Position numbers and translations under genes: made by a program. Positions 38,060 to 46,224 of a stretch of 64,000 bases of DNA are shown piece by piece. The notes beneath the pieces are model-generated. The model was not told the origin of the DNA, made no database searches, and saw only the letters and a list, made by a program, of their open reading frames with translations. Every line of letters begins with the position of its first letter. The stretch's first letter is position 1. Origin of the DNA: Nonomuraea basaltis (lineage in GTDB: Bacteria; Actinomycetota; Actinomycetes; Streptosporangiales; Streptosporangiaceae). Location of the stretch: the NCBI RefSeq assembly GCF_005893125.1, contig NZ_VCJS01000025.1:1-64000 (forward strand), given 5' to 3'.

Positions 38060-38768
38060 GTGTGATCATCCACATATCACGCAGTTCGTCATTGGATCGC
38101 GCTGGATCGTATGCGAGCATGAACTGCTGCTGAATATCCTTAGGTGAACCATAGAAATCCATGCCTTCGATTACTGGCCGCCCGTTCGGCATGACCTTCT
38201 TGCCCAGCCTCTTGATTTCGTCGTCACCGAGCCAGAATTTCTTTTCGTTCTCCAGCTCGATCATCCGGGCCCACTCCGGGTCGACGATGGCGGCACCGCA
38301 GTCGCCGTAGGTGGTGCAGCCGATGGCTCCGCCTCCCTCTTCTCTGGAGCCGCAGCTCCCGATATACAGTCCGCATCCTCCAAGCACGATGCCGTACTGG
38401 GCGTAGACGTCGTCGGCCGATTGGTGGTCGACGCCTGGCGTGTCGGAGGAACTGCCGATGCTGGCGGTGGCATGGCCGGTGGGGTCGGTGCCGGTCAGGG
38501 GTGAGGCGTTGGCGTAGGTGTAGCGGTTGGCCTGGACGGACGGGTTGGGGGTGAGGGTGGCGGTGTCGCGGCTGGTGAAGGTGCCGCTGCCGGGCTGATA
38601 CCAGCGGGAGTGCATGTTGACCTTGCCGGTGTCCGGGTCGGTGTATTCCCCCTGGTAGCCGAGCTGGGTCTTGGCGCCTGTCTGGGCGGTGACGGTACCG
38701 CACGGGTCGTAGGCGGCAGACGTCTGCAGGCTGCTGGTGAAGGTGGCTACCAGGTCGCCGTGGGGCCT
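38060..38768 (-). pseudogene. RHS-repeat protein 3' end with orphan C-terminal tip
   Basis: Encodes the RHS-associated core (LGYQGEYTDPDTGKVN, SRWYQPGSGTFTSRDT, NRYTYANASPLTGTDPTGH) and about 130 further residues of a variable C-terminal tip. The 5' end is cut where the frame joins integrase sequence at about 38769. The tip ends without a clear stop near 38060, where the frame runs into other DNA. RHS tips are often toxins with an immunity gene downstream; neither is intact here. Confidence 0.75.
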
Positions 38769-38910
38769 GGCAGGGGAGCGTCCCGGAGTTTGCCGCCCTT
38801 TGGAGGAGCGAAGACGAGACGGTATTCGCTGTACTTGAGCTGTTGGACGACGTGAAGCGTGTCCGATTCGAAGTCGAGCGCGTCCACGTCCACCGCGAAG
38901 ATCGCGCCAG
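38769..38910 (-). pseudogene. Inverted middle fragment of a tyrosine integrase
   Basis: On the minus strand this stretch reads FAVDVDALDFESDTLHVVQQ and on to FAPPKGGKLRDAPLP, a typical section of actinomycete element integrases just before the catalytic half. It is oriented opposite to the integrase C-terminus at 38913-39296, although the two pieces are consecutive in homologues. A local inversion of about 140 bp would explain this. Confidence 0.65.
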
Positions 38911-38912
38911 TC

Positions 38913-39296
38913 GAGATCTCTCTTCCCTGGGGCAACGCGAACGGGCCACTGGTAACGAGGTGCCTGATCTTCACGCAGGAGAACGGCGACGTGGTACGCC
39001 GCCCAAGCTTCAACAACGTCCATTGGAAGACGGCGCTCGTGCAAGCGGGTGTCATTCCGGAGCGCAAGCGCGGCGAGCCGCACGCGGCCGCCCGCGCGCA
39101 TGGCATGCACGCCTTGCGGCACTTCTACGCGTCAGTGCTCCTGGACGCCGGAGAGAACATCAAGGCCCTCAGCGAGTATCTCGGGCACCACGATCCGGGG
39201 TTCATCCTGCGGACCTACACCCACCTCATGCCGAGCAGCCAGGAACGGACGCGGAACGCCGTCGCCGCCCTGTTCGCGCCCGATCCGAAGCCGTGA
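38913..39296 (+). pseudogene. Tyrosine integrase C-terminal fragment
   Basis: Encodes VEISLPWGNANGPLVTR and the catalytic C-terminal domain with the HxLR box (HALRH), the later histidine in LGHHDPG and the nucleophile tyrosine in LRTYTHLMP. The N-terminal core-binding domain and the first catalytic arginine are missing, so it cannot be active alone. It lies beside the icd attachment site, the usual place of int in elements using that site. Confidence 0.8.
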
Positions 39297-39324
39297 CGGC
39301 CCGAAGACAGCCCAGGCATGCGAA

Positions 39325-39364
39325 ACGGCCCCTACCGTGCGGCGTAACCGCAGGTAGAGGCCGT
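39325..39364 (-). terminator. Element-derived terminator downstream of icd
   Basis: ACGGCCCCTACC pairs with GGTAGAGGCCGT (one mismatch) and encloses TGCGG/CCGCA with loop CGTAA, a long hairpin starting nine bases after the icd stop. Because the same structure occurs at the right end of element 1, it belongs to the element and replaced the original icd terminator. Confidence 0.7.
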
Positions 39365-39373
39365 ATTCGACAG

Positions 39374-39395
39374 TCAGGCCATCTTCTTCTTGAGG
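39374..39395. repeat. Rightmost att core, 3' end of icd
   Basis: The chromosomal attachment core overlaps the last six codons and stop of icd, so integration leaves the gene intact. Copies lie at 33641 and 37016. Insertion at the icd 3' end is known for E. coli phage 21 and e14, but their core is unrelated. Confidence 0.8.
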
Positions 39396-40588
39396 TTCTC
39401 GTCCAGCGCGGCCAGGAAGTCCTGGGTGGTGAGCCACTTGGCGTCGCCGCCGACCAGCAGCGCGAGGTCCTTGGTCATCTGACCGCCCTCGACGGTCTCG
39501 ACGCAGACCTGCTCCAGCTTCTCGGCGAAGTCGGTCACCGCAGGGGTGTTGTCGAGCTTGCCCCGGTGGGCCAGGCCACGCGTCCACGCGAAGATCGACG
39601 CGATCGGGTTGGTGGAGGTGGGGTTGCCCTTCTCGTGCTCACGGAAGTGGCGGGTCACCGTGCCGTGCGCGGCCTCGGCCTCGACGGTCCTGCCGTCGGG
39701 GGTCATCAGCACCGAGGTCATCAGGCCCAGCGAGCCGAAGCCCTGCGCGACCGTGTCGGACTGGACGTCGCCGTCGTAGTTCTTGCACGCCCAGACGTAG
39801 CCGCCCTCCCACTTCATCGCCGCGGCGACCATGTCGTCGATGAGGCGGTGCTCGTAGGTGATGCCGGCCTTCTCGAACTCGGCCTTGAACTCGCTCTCGA
39901 AGACCTCGGCGAAGATGTCCTTGAAGCGGCCGTCGTACGCCTTGAGGATCGTGTTCTTCGTGGAGAGGTAGACGGGGTAGTTGCGGGCCAGGCCGTAACG
40001 CATGGACGCGCGGGCGAAGTCGCGGATCGACTCGTCCAGGTTGTACATCGCCATCGCGACGCCGCTGCCGGGAAAGTCGTACACGTCCAGCTCGATCGGC
40101 TCGGAGCCGTCCTTCGGCGTGAACGTCAGGGTCAGCGTGCCCTCGCCGGGGACCTTCAGGTCGGTGGCGCGGTACTGGTCGCCGAAGGCGTGACGGCCGA
40201 CGACGATCGGCTTGGTCCAGCCGGGGACGAGCCGCGGCACGTTCGACATGATGATCGGCTCGCGGAAGATGACGCCGCCGAGGATGTTGCGGATGGTCCC
40301 GTTGGGGGACTTCCACATCTTCTTGAGACCGAACTCCTCGACCCGGGCCTCGTCGGGGGTGATGGTGGCGCATTTCACACCGACGCCGTACTTCTTGATG
40401 GCGTTGGCGGCGTCGATGGTGACCTGGTCGTCCGTGGCGTCGCGGTGCTCGATGCCGAGGTCGTAGTACTTCAGGTCGACGTCGAGGTAGGGAAGGATCA
40501 GCTGGTCCTTGATGAACTGCCAGATGATCCGGGTCATCTCGTCGCCGTCAAGCTCGACGACCGGACCCTCCACCTTGATCTTGGGCAT
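39374..40588 (-). CDS. icd: NADP-dependent isocitrate dehydrogenase
   Basis: Oxidatively decarboxylates isocitrate to 2-oxoglutarate with NADP. The 404-residue protein is the homodimeric, eukaryote-like type, recognised from the N-terminal [13 protein letters not shown] and the phosphate-binding [13 protein letters not shown]. Metal ligands are in the conserved IDDMVA and NYDGDVQSD segments. The C-terminus ends KKKMA, which forms the attachment core of the neighbouring elements and is therefore preserved. DUF3017 and citrate synthase genes lie upstream in the same orientation. Confidence 0.96.
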   Translation of the reverse strand: MPKIKVEGPVVELDGDEMTRIIWQFIKDQLILPYLDVDLKYYDLGIEHRDATDDQVTIDAANAIKKYGVGVKCATITPDEARVEEFGLKKMWKSPNGTIRNILGGVIFREPIIMSNVPRLVPGWTKPIVVGRHAFGDQYRATDLKVPGEGTLTLTFTPKDGSEPIELDVYDFPGSGVAMAMYNLDESIRDFARASMRYGLARNYPVYLSTKNTILKAYDGRFKDIFAEVFESEFKAEFEKAGITYEHRLIDDMVAAAMKWEGGYVWACKNYDGDVQSDTVAQGFGSLGLMTSVLMTPDGRTVEAEAAHGTVTRHFREHEKGNPTSTNPIASIFAWTRGLAHRGKLDNTPAVTDFAEKLEQVCVETVEGGQMTKDLALLVGGDAKWLTTQDFLAALDENLKKKMA

Positions 40589-40641
40589 GCGAATGGTTCC
40601 CCTTCAATGAATTGATGCGTTGAGGCTATCGGACCGCCCGG

Positions 40642-40941
40642 TCAACGGGCGAAAAGGGACAGGATGAACACCTTGAGCGCGTTGTTGCCCAGCAGGAGCG
40701 AGGTCAGGACCAGCACGAAGCCGAACACGCCCAGCGTGGTGACGTCGGTCCTCTTGCTCCGCACGGACAGCTGACCGCCGTAGCCGGCGAAACGCAGCGC
40801 GGCGGCGACCATGACGACGGCGCCCAGCGCGAACCCACCCCAGCGCGGGTCCGCGAAGAAGATCGCGAGCACGCCAATGGCCGCACCCGCCAGAATCAGC
40901 GGGTACGGTCCCCAGCTCTCGCGTCCGGTCCCCTCGCTCAA
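40642..40941 (-). CDS. DUF3017 membrane protein
   Basis: 99 residues with three predicted membrane helices (YPLILAGAAIGVLAIFF, GGFALGAVVMVAAALRFAG, TTLGVFGFVLVLTSLLLGNN), matching DUF3017. In Streptomyces this gene neighbours folD and mdh; here it precedes icd with a 53-base gap. Its role is unknown. Confidence 0.85.
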   Translation of the reverse strand: MSEGTGRESWGPYPLILAGAAIGVLAIFFADPRWGGFALGAVVMVAAALRFAGYGGQLSVRSKRTDVTTLGVFGFVLVLTSLLLGNNALKVFILSLFAR

Positions 40942-41011
40942 CGCGCCTGCTTATGGTCGCATTCGCTGCGGGCCTGCGTTGGCATCGTCCCTCGCTCTCT
41001 CCGGCCCAGGC

Positions 41012-42133
41012 TCATCGCTCCTCGATCGGCTTCCACTTCTGGTCGGTCTCGCCGATGTACTCACTGTCCGGGCGGATCAGCCGGTTGTCGGCGTGCTGCT
41101 CGATGACGTGGGCCGTCCAGCCCGACATGCGGCTGATCGAGAAGACCGGCGTGAACAGATCGGTCGGGATGCCAAGGTAGTGGTAGACCGAGGCGGCGTA
41201 GAAGTCGACGTTCGGATAGAGGCCCTTCTCCTCGAAGACGACCTCCTCCATCTCCTTCGACATCCGGTAGTACGTGTCGTCGCCGGTGGACTCTGCCAGC
41301 TCGGCGGACATCCTGCGCAGGTGGGTGGCGCGCGGGTCCTCGGTCTTGTAGACCCGGTGGCCGAAGCCCATGATCTTCTCGTGGGCCGCGAGTTTGTCGC
41401 GTACGGCCTGGGCCACGCGACCCGGCGACAGCGACTCCAGCGTCTTCATGACCTGCTCGTTCGCGCCGCCGTGCAGCGGGCCCTTGAGGGTGCCGATCGC
41501 GGCGACGATGGCGGAGTGCATGTCCGACAAGGTCGCGGCGCAGACGCGGGCGGCGAACGTGGAGGCGTTCATGGTGTGGTCGGCGTGCAGCACCAGGCAC
41601 TCGTCGAAGATCTCGACCTCGCGCGGCTCCGGCGTGCGCCCGGTGACCTGGAGCAGGAAGTTCGCCGCGATGCCCACCGACGGGTCCGGCCCGGGGGCGC
41701 TGCCGCCGGTGCGGGCGGCGTGGTATCGGGCGACCAGCAGAGGTTGCTGTGCGACCAGCCGGGCGGCCTTGCGCAGGTTGGCGTCGGGGGCGATGGAGTC
41801 CTTGTCCGGATCGTCCGCGCCCGACAGCGAGACCAGCGAGCGCAGCGCCTCCATGGGTTTCTGCTTCTCGGCGATCTCGGGGATGTTCGCCGAGACGAGG
41901 GCGCCGAGCTCCCGGCCCTGGACCAGCTCCGCGCCATAGTCGTCCAACTCGGAGCGGGTGGGCAGCTTGCCGCGTTGGAGCAGGTGTGCGGTCTCTTCGA
42001 ACGTCGCGCGGCCGGCCAGATCGTGGATGTCGTATCCGCGATAGAAGAGGCGACCGGCCTTTCCGTCGATGTCGCTCAGCGCTGTGGACGCGGCTACGAC
42101 ATCGGCCAGACCTTTCGTGGGCTTGTCCGCCAT
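41012..42133 (-). CDS. Citrate synthase (type II-like short form)
   Basis: Condenses oxaloacetate and acetyl-CoA. The 373-residue protein has the catalytic residues in GPLHGGANEQ (first histidine), MGFGHRVYKTEDPRA (second histidine) and the aspartate region near the C-terminus. The N-terminus SDIDGKAGRLFYRGYDI is typical of Gram-positive short citrate synthases and 2-methylcitrate synthases. Its neighbours icd and the nearby sucCD and mdh support a citric-acid-cycle role. 2-methylcitrate synthase activity cannot be excluded. Confidence 0.92.
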   Translation of the reverse strand: MADKPTKGLADVVAASTALSDIDGKAGRLFYRGYDIHDLAGRATFEETAHLLQRGKLPTRSELDDYGAELVQGRELGALVSANIPEIAEKQKPMEALRSLVSLSGADDPDKDSIAPDANLRKAARLVAQQPLLVARYHAARTGGSAPGPDPSVGIAANFLLQVTGRTPEPREVEIFDECLVLHADHTMNASTFAARVCAATLSDMHSAIVAAIGTLKGPLHGGANEQVMKTLESLSPGRVAQAVRDKLAAHEKIMGFGHRVYKTEDPRATHLRRMSAELAESTGDDTYYRMSKEMEEVVFEEKGLYPNVDFYAASVYHYLGIPTDLFTPVFSISRMSGWTAHVIEQHADNRLIRPDSEYIGETDQKWKPIEER

Positions 42134-42216
42134 GAGTGCTTCCTCCGCTTATCTTCCCCCGAAGTCTACCTGTGAGCAGGCAAAACCGTCCGCAGAGGTC
42201 CAGACCAATTTCACGC

Positions 42217-42246
42217 GGGATTCTCCTTTCGGCAAAGGAGATTCCC
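42217..42246. promoter_or_regulatory. Strong dyad in the citrate synthase/FHA intergenic region
   Basis: GGGATTCTCCTTT at 42217-42229 pairs with AAAGGAGATTCCC at 42234-42246 with one mismatch and loop CGGC. It lies 84 bases upstream of citrate synthase and 68 bases before the FHA gene. It may be an operator or an mRNA hairpin. A related CCTTT-N4-AAAGG pattern recurs at 47121-47148. Confidence 0.5.
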
Positions 42247-42314
42247 CATCCCCTCGTTTGGGTAAGCCGGAGCTGTAGTAATAGTTACGGCGGGCTACCT
42301 GGGGAGGAACTGCC

Positions 42315-42962
42315 GTGGAGGGGCCGTTCATACGCATCGAGGACACTGGCGACGTGGTCCCGTTGCGCCCCGAGATCACGACGGTCGGAAGGGGCCGGGG
42401 TGTTGACATCCGGCTCACCGATCCGAGTGTGTCTCGACTCCATGCCGAGTTCGTCAGACGAGGACCCTACCTGTATGTCGTCGACCTGGGACTGTCCAGG
42501 AACGGCACGCGGGTGAACGGCAGGCCGATCGCCCGGAGGGTCCTTGACGACGGCGACGTCGTCTCCTTCGGCGCGGCGCGGGGTCGCATCGGTGGAGTCC
42601 CCCGTGAGGACTTCACCCCCGAGGTCGAGCTGCGCAGGGCCGCGGCGCCCGAGCTGACCAGGCGCGAGGTCGATGTGCTGACCTCGCTCTGCAGGCCGGC
42701 GCTGTCGGATGAGGCGTTCGTCGCACCGGCGACCGCACGCGAGATCGCCGATGACCTGGTCGTGACCGAGGCCGCGGTGAAACAGCATCTGCTGCGGCTC
42801 TACCAGAAGTTCAGGATTCCCGAGGGCACCAACCGGCGCACGCGGCTGGCCAACGAGGTCGTCGCGCTCGGTCTGGTGCGTCCGACCCCCGTGGTGCCAC
42901 CACAGCGGTCATCGGGAGCCACGGCCGAGCAGCCTTCGGCGGCTGGGCGCAGGGCTTCTTAA
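42315..42962 (+). CDS. FHA-domain protein with HTH region
   Basis: 215 residues from GTG 42315, which has GGGGAGG eight bases upstream. The FHA fold occupies about residues 5-95 (TTVGRGRGVDIRL, VSRLHAEF, SRNGTRVNG), including the Arg and Ser-x-x-His that bind phosphothreonine. Residues 105-180 contain a LuxR-like helix-turn-helix (LTRREVDVL, TAREIADDLVVTEAAVKQHLLRLYQKF). The combination suggests a transcription factor that binds a partner phosphorylated by a Ser/Thr kinase. The C-terminal 30 residues are Pro/Ala/Ser-rich. Confidence 0.88.
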   Translation: MEGPFIRIEDTGDVVPLRPEITTVGRGRGVDIRLTDPSVSRLHAEFVRRGPYLYVVDLGLSRNGTRVNGRPIARRVLDDGDVVSFGAARGRIGGVPREDFTPEVELRRAAAPELTRREVDVLTSLCRPALSDEAFVAPATAREIADDLVVTEAAVKQHLLRLYQKFRIPEGTNRRTRLANEVVALGLVRPTPVVPPQRSSGATAEQPSAAGRRAS

Positions 42963-43172
42963 GGGAACCGGATCGCGACCGGGGCTACGGCGAGGGGTTC
43001 CGGCAGCGTCGGAACCTGAACATCACCGTGTTCGCGGGCACGGATCAGAGCGGCGGCGGACGGCCGCGCACCTTCCGGTGTACGGCGGCCCGCCGGGGCT
43101 CGTCGCAGGTCAGGACTACGGCCGGCGACGCGCGTGAGCCAAGCATGCTCACGAACGCGTTGCCGGCGGATT

Positions 43173-44705
43173 TCAGACGACCCTGAATCCATTGCTGGGC
43201 CTGCTGGTCCGGTTGGCCCGGTCCACCGCGACCGCGTAGTAGTGATCACCGCGCTTGCCGTCCGGGTCCGTCCAGCGAACCTGCCGGTCCCCGGGCACGA
43301 CCGCGACCAGGTTGCGGGCGTCGGCGAAGGCGCCTGACGACGCGTGCCGGTCGAAGCGGAAGATCGCGAACAGGAACGGCTCGTCCTTGCCGATGGCCAC
43401 CGCCCGTACCTCGACGCCGCCGGCGCGGCGCAACGCGTACGCCAGCACCGGCCGCCGGGGCGGCTCCCCGTTCGCGAGCCTTGGCAGCACGGGCGCGAGC
43501 GCCGGGCGCTGGTAGTGGTCGTTGACGGCGATCGTGATGGAGCCGATCCTGTCGACCTTGACGTCGTTGGCGTTGTACCAGATGTCGCCGCTGATCTCGG
43601 GGTGGTTCCTGTTGAGCGTCAGGTGGTTGGACAGTTCGGCGGGGTTCTTCCACTCCGGCGCGGGCTGGGCGGGGTCGCCTGCCTTGTAGGCGGGCTGCCC
43701 GATCCACAGCAGGGTGCCGGTGCCGCTCGCCACATCGGACCACCACGGGACGAGCTTGGAGTAGTCGGCCGGCGGCTGCCCGATGTACCAGTAGAGCTGC
43801 GGCGCGATGTAGTCCAGCCAGCCCTTCTTGACCCAGCCGCGGGTGTCGGCGTGCAGGTTGTCGTACGACTGCCCGCCGTTGGTGTCGGAGCCGAGCGGGT
43901 CGCTCGCCTTGTTACGCCAGATGCCCGACGGGCTGATGCCCCAGGCGATGTCCGGCTTGCTCTGCAGCACGCGCTGCTGCATCTCCTGGACCATGAGGTC
44001 GACGTTGTTGCGCCGCCAGGAGGCCAGGTCGGGGAAGCCGGCGCCGTGCTGGGCGAAGGCGGCGCTGTCGTCGAATGCCGTGCTGTTGGCCGGGTAGAAG
44101 TAGTCGTCGAAGTGCAGGCCGTCGATGTCATAGCGAGTGACCGCGTCCATCATCGCGTCCTGGCAGAACTTGCGTACCTCCGGCATGCCCGGGTTGTAGT
44201 AGAGCTTGCCGCCGAACGGAACGATCCAGTCGGGGTGCTTGCGCCCGGGGTGGTCGGGGTGCAGCTTGGCCGGGTCGGCCTGCATCGACACGCGGTACGG
44301 GTTGAACCAGGCGTGGAAGGCCAGGCCGCGCTTGTGCGTCTCCTCGACGGCGAACCCGAGCGGGTCGTAACCGGGGTCCTGCCCCTGGGTGCCGGTCAGG
44401 TATTGCGACCACGGCTCGTACGATGACGGCCAGAACGCATCCGCCGTCGGCCTGATCTGCACAAATACCGAATTAAGCTTGCGCTGCACCGCCACGTCCA
44501 GCCAGGCGAGATATTCGGCCTTCTGCTGGTCGGCGGTCAGTCCGGGCTTCGAAGGCCAGTTGATGTTGACCACGGAGGCGATCCACATGCCGCGCATCTG
44601 GCGTAACGGCGGCACGTAGCCGGCTGCGGCGAAGGCGGGCAGCGGAACGGCGGAAGCGGCGACGGCGAGGGCGAGACCCTTCAGGAGAGTCCTTCGGCTG
44701 GGCAT
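43173..44705 (-). CDS. Secreted GHL10-family glycoside hydrolase
   Basis: 510 residues. A twin-arginine type signal (SRRTLLKGLALAV, cleavage after AFA near residue 26) sends it to the outside. The GHL10 (DUF187) TIM-barrel follows with the conserved RGMWIASVVNINWP near residue 40 and DIDGLHFDDYFYP around the likely catalytic acid, then WGISPSGIWRN. A fibronectin-like C-terminal region spans about 390-510. Relatives cleave peptidoglycan-like or other amino-sugar glycans. It is divergent from the NagZ/MurR pair, which supports a cell-wall recycling role. Confidence 0.88.
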   Translation of the reverse strand: MPSRRTLLKGLALAVAASAVPLPAFAAAGYVPPLRQMRGMWIASVVNINWPSKPGLTADQQKAEYLAWLDVAVQRKLNSVFVQIRPTADAFWPSSYEPWSQYLTGTQGQDPGYDPLGFAVEETHKRGLAFHAWFNPYRVSMQADPAKLHPDHPGRKHPDWIVPFGGKLYYNPGMPEVRKFCQDAMMDAVTRYDIDGLHFDDYFYPANSTAFDDSAAFAQHGAGFPDLASWRRNNVDLMVQEMQQRVLQSKPDIAWGISPSGIWRNKASDPLGSDTNGGQSYDNLHADTRGWVKKGWLDYIAPQLYWYIGQPPADYSKLVPWWSDVASGTGTLLWIGQPAYKAGDPAQPAPEWKNPAELSNHLTLNRNHPEISGDIWYNANDVKVDRIGSITIAVNDHYQRPALAPVLPRLANGEPPRRPVLAYALRRAGGVEVRAVAIGKDEPFLFAIFRFDRHASSGAFADARNLVAVVPGDRQVRWTDPDGKRGDHYYAVAVDRANRTSRPSNGFRVV

Positions 44706-44760
44706 GGGGGGTGTGCCTCTCGGAGGTGGTTGTGTTGAGGGCGACGATGACAGAAAATTA

Positions 44761-44784
44761 CCTTCAGATCAATAATCGTGAAGG
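44761..44784. promoter_or_regulatory. Dyad between GHL10 and nagZ genes
   Basis: CCTTCA at 44761-44766 and TGAAGG at 44779-44784 are an inverted repeat with a 12-base spacer in an A/T-rich divergent promoter region. A MurR/RpiR regulator is encoded in the same operon as nagZ and is the natural candidate to bind here. The downstream half also overlaps the nagZ ribosome site. Confidence 0.45.
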
Positions 44785-44787
44785 AAA

Positions 44788-46224
44788 ATGCCGATGAGCG
44801 GTGACCTGTACAGACTGGCGATGACGGTGCTGCATCCGGGGTATGAGGGGACCTCCGCCCCGGGCTGGCTGCGCCGCGCGCTGGGCGAGGGTCTCGGCGG
44901 GGTGGTCCTGTTCGCCCGCAACGCCATCGACGCGCAGCTCGTACGGCATTTCCGCGCCGAGAACCCGGCCGCCGTCGTCTCGATCGACGAGGAGGGCGGC
45001 ACGGTCACCCGGCTCGAGGTCCTGTCCGGCAGCTCCTTTCCCGGCAACCGGGCGCTGGGCGTGGTCGATGACGTGGATCTTACCGAGCGGGTGGGCCGCC
45101 AGATCGGCAGGACGCTCGCCGAGCTGGACATCACACTGAACTACGCGCCCTCGGCCGACGTGAACGCGAACCCGGCCAACCCGGTGATCGGCGTCCGCTC
45201 CTTCGGCCCGGCCCCGGACCTCGTCTCCCGCCACACCGTCGCCTTCGTCAACGGGGTGCAGGGCGCGGGCGTGGCCGCCTGCGCCAAGCACTTCCCCGGC
45301 CACGGCGACACCGTCACCGACTCCCACCTGGCGCTCCCGACCGTGCACGCCTCGCGCGAGAGAGTCTTCGAGCGCGACCTTCCGCCGTTCCGGGCCGCGA
45401 TCGGCGCCGGGGTGCGCGCCATCATGACCGGCCACCTGCTGGTCCCCGCCCTCGATCCAGCGGCGCCGGCGACGCTGAGCCGTACCGTCCTGACCGAACT
45501 CCTGAGGGGCGAGCTCGGTTTCGACGGGATGCTCGTCACCGACGCGATCGAGATGCGGGCGGTGGCCGCGATGTTCGCCCCCGGCGAGATCGCGGTGCGG
45601 GCGCTGACCGCCGGCGCCGACGCCGTGTGCGTCGGGCTGGCGACCGAGGAGAGCCTGCACGAGATCCGCGACGCGATCGTCGCGGCCGTCCGCGCCGGAG
45701 TCCTGCCCGAGGAGCGGCTCGCCGAGGCCGCCGGACGGGTGCTCGCCCTCTCCGAGTGGTACGCCGCCCAGTCCGCGCTGCGTGAGAAGGCCCGCGGCGA
45801 GGCCGACGCGGGCGTCGGCCTGGAGGCGGCCAGGGCGGCGCTGACCACGACCGGAGCCGCCGCACTCGACCGCGGGCCGCTGGTCGTCGAGGTCAACACG
45901 CGTCACAGCCAGGCGGTGGACCCGGGCACGCCGACCGGCATCACGGCGGCGCTCGCCACGCTGCTGCCGGGCACGGCCATGGTGCGGATGGAGCCCGGCG
46001 GCGAGCTGCCACCCTTCGACGAGCGGCCGGTCGTGCTGGTCGTCCACGACGCCGCCCGGCACGCGTGGGTACGCGACGTCGTGGCCAAGTCCGTGGCGGC
46101 CCGTCCCGACGTGATCGTGGTGGACACCGGCATCCCCGGCCCGCCCGCCGGGGCCGCCCACGTCGCCACCCACGGGATCTCCCGAGTGTCCGCGCAGGCC
46201 GCGGCGGAATGGCTGGCCAGGTGA
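44788..46224 (+). CDS. Beta-N-acetylhexosaminidase, GH3 (NagZ-like)
   Basis: Releases N-acetylglucosamine from muropeptides or related glycans. The 478-residue GH3 protein has the NagZ signature KHFPGHGDTVTDSH (catalytic Asp-His region) near residues 170-183 and the nucleophile aspartate in LVTDAIEMRAV. The C-terminal 160 residues form a second domain that short Gram-negative NagZ lacks, as in Bacillus and actinobacterial forms. No signal peptide is apparent, so it is probably cytosolic, acting after muropeptide uptake. It overlaps the MurR/RpiR regulator by four bases. Confidence 0.9.
   Translation: MPMSGDLYRLAMTVLHPGYEGTSAPGWLRRALGEGLGGVVLFARNAIDAQLVRHFRAENPAAVVSIDEEGGTVTRLEVLSGSSFPGNRALGVVDDVDLTERVGRQIGRTLAELDITLNYAPSADVNANPANPVIGVRSFGPAPDLVSRHTVAFVNGVQGAGVAACAKHFPGHGDTVTDSHLALPTVHASRERVFERDLPPFRAAIGAGVRAIMTGHLLVPALDPAAPATLSRTVLTELLRGELGFDGMLVTDAIEMRAVAAMFAPGEIAVRALTAGADAVCVGLATEESLHEIRDAIVAAVRAGVLPEERLAEAAGRVLALSEWYAAQSALREKARGEADAGVGLEAARAALTTTGAAALDRGPLVVEVNTRHSQAVDPGTPTGITAALATLLPGTAMVRMEPGGELPPFDERPVVLVVHDAARHAWVRDVVAKSVAARPDVIVVDTGIPGPPAGAAHVATHGISRVSAQAAAEWLAR

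Larger units (their letters stand above)
37016..39373. mobile_element. Remnant integrative element 2 at the icd 3' end
   Basis: About 2.4 kb between the middle att copy and the real icd end. Left-end sequence spans 37016-37179 and right-end sequence 39317-39395. Contents: a small membrane protein, an OhrR-like regulator, the 3' end of an RHS gene and a tyrosine integrase split by an inversion. The integrase C-terminus lies 78 bases from the icd end, the normal position of int next to its attachment site. It is degenerate. Confidence 0.75.

Noticed and set aside
37854..39122. 422-codon minus-strand frame covering RHS and integrase sequence
   Set aside because: It is chimeric: antisense integrase C-terminus, unrelated leader, RHS core, then antisense of the MarR gene. 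It was broken into supported fragments instead.
33641..39395. tRNA gene as attachment site of the island
   Set aside because: The repeated core is the 3' end of icd; no tRNA cloverleaf can be drawn around any copy.
42963..43172. Small minus-strand ORF between the FHA gene and the GHL10 gene
   Set aside because: The 96-codon frame at 42959-43249 overlaps the GHL10 3' end, is Arg/Pro-rich and has no ribosome site; treated as non-coding.
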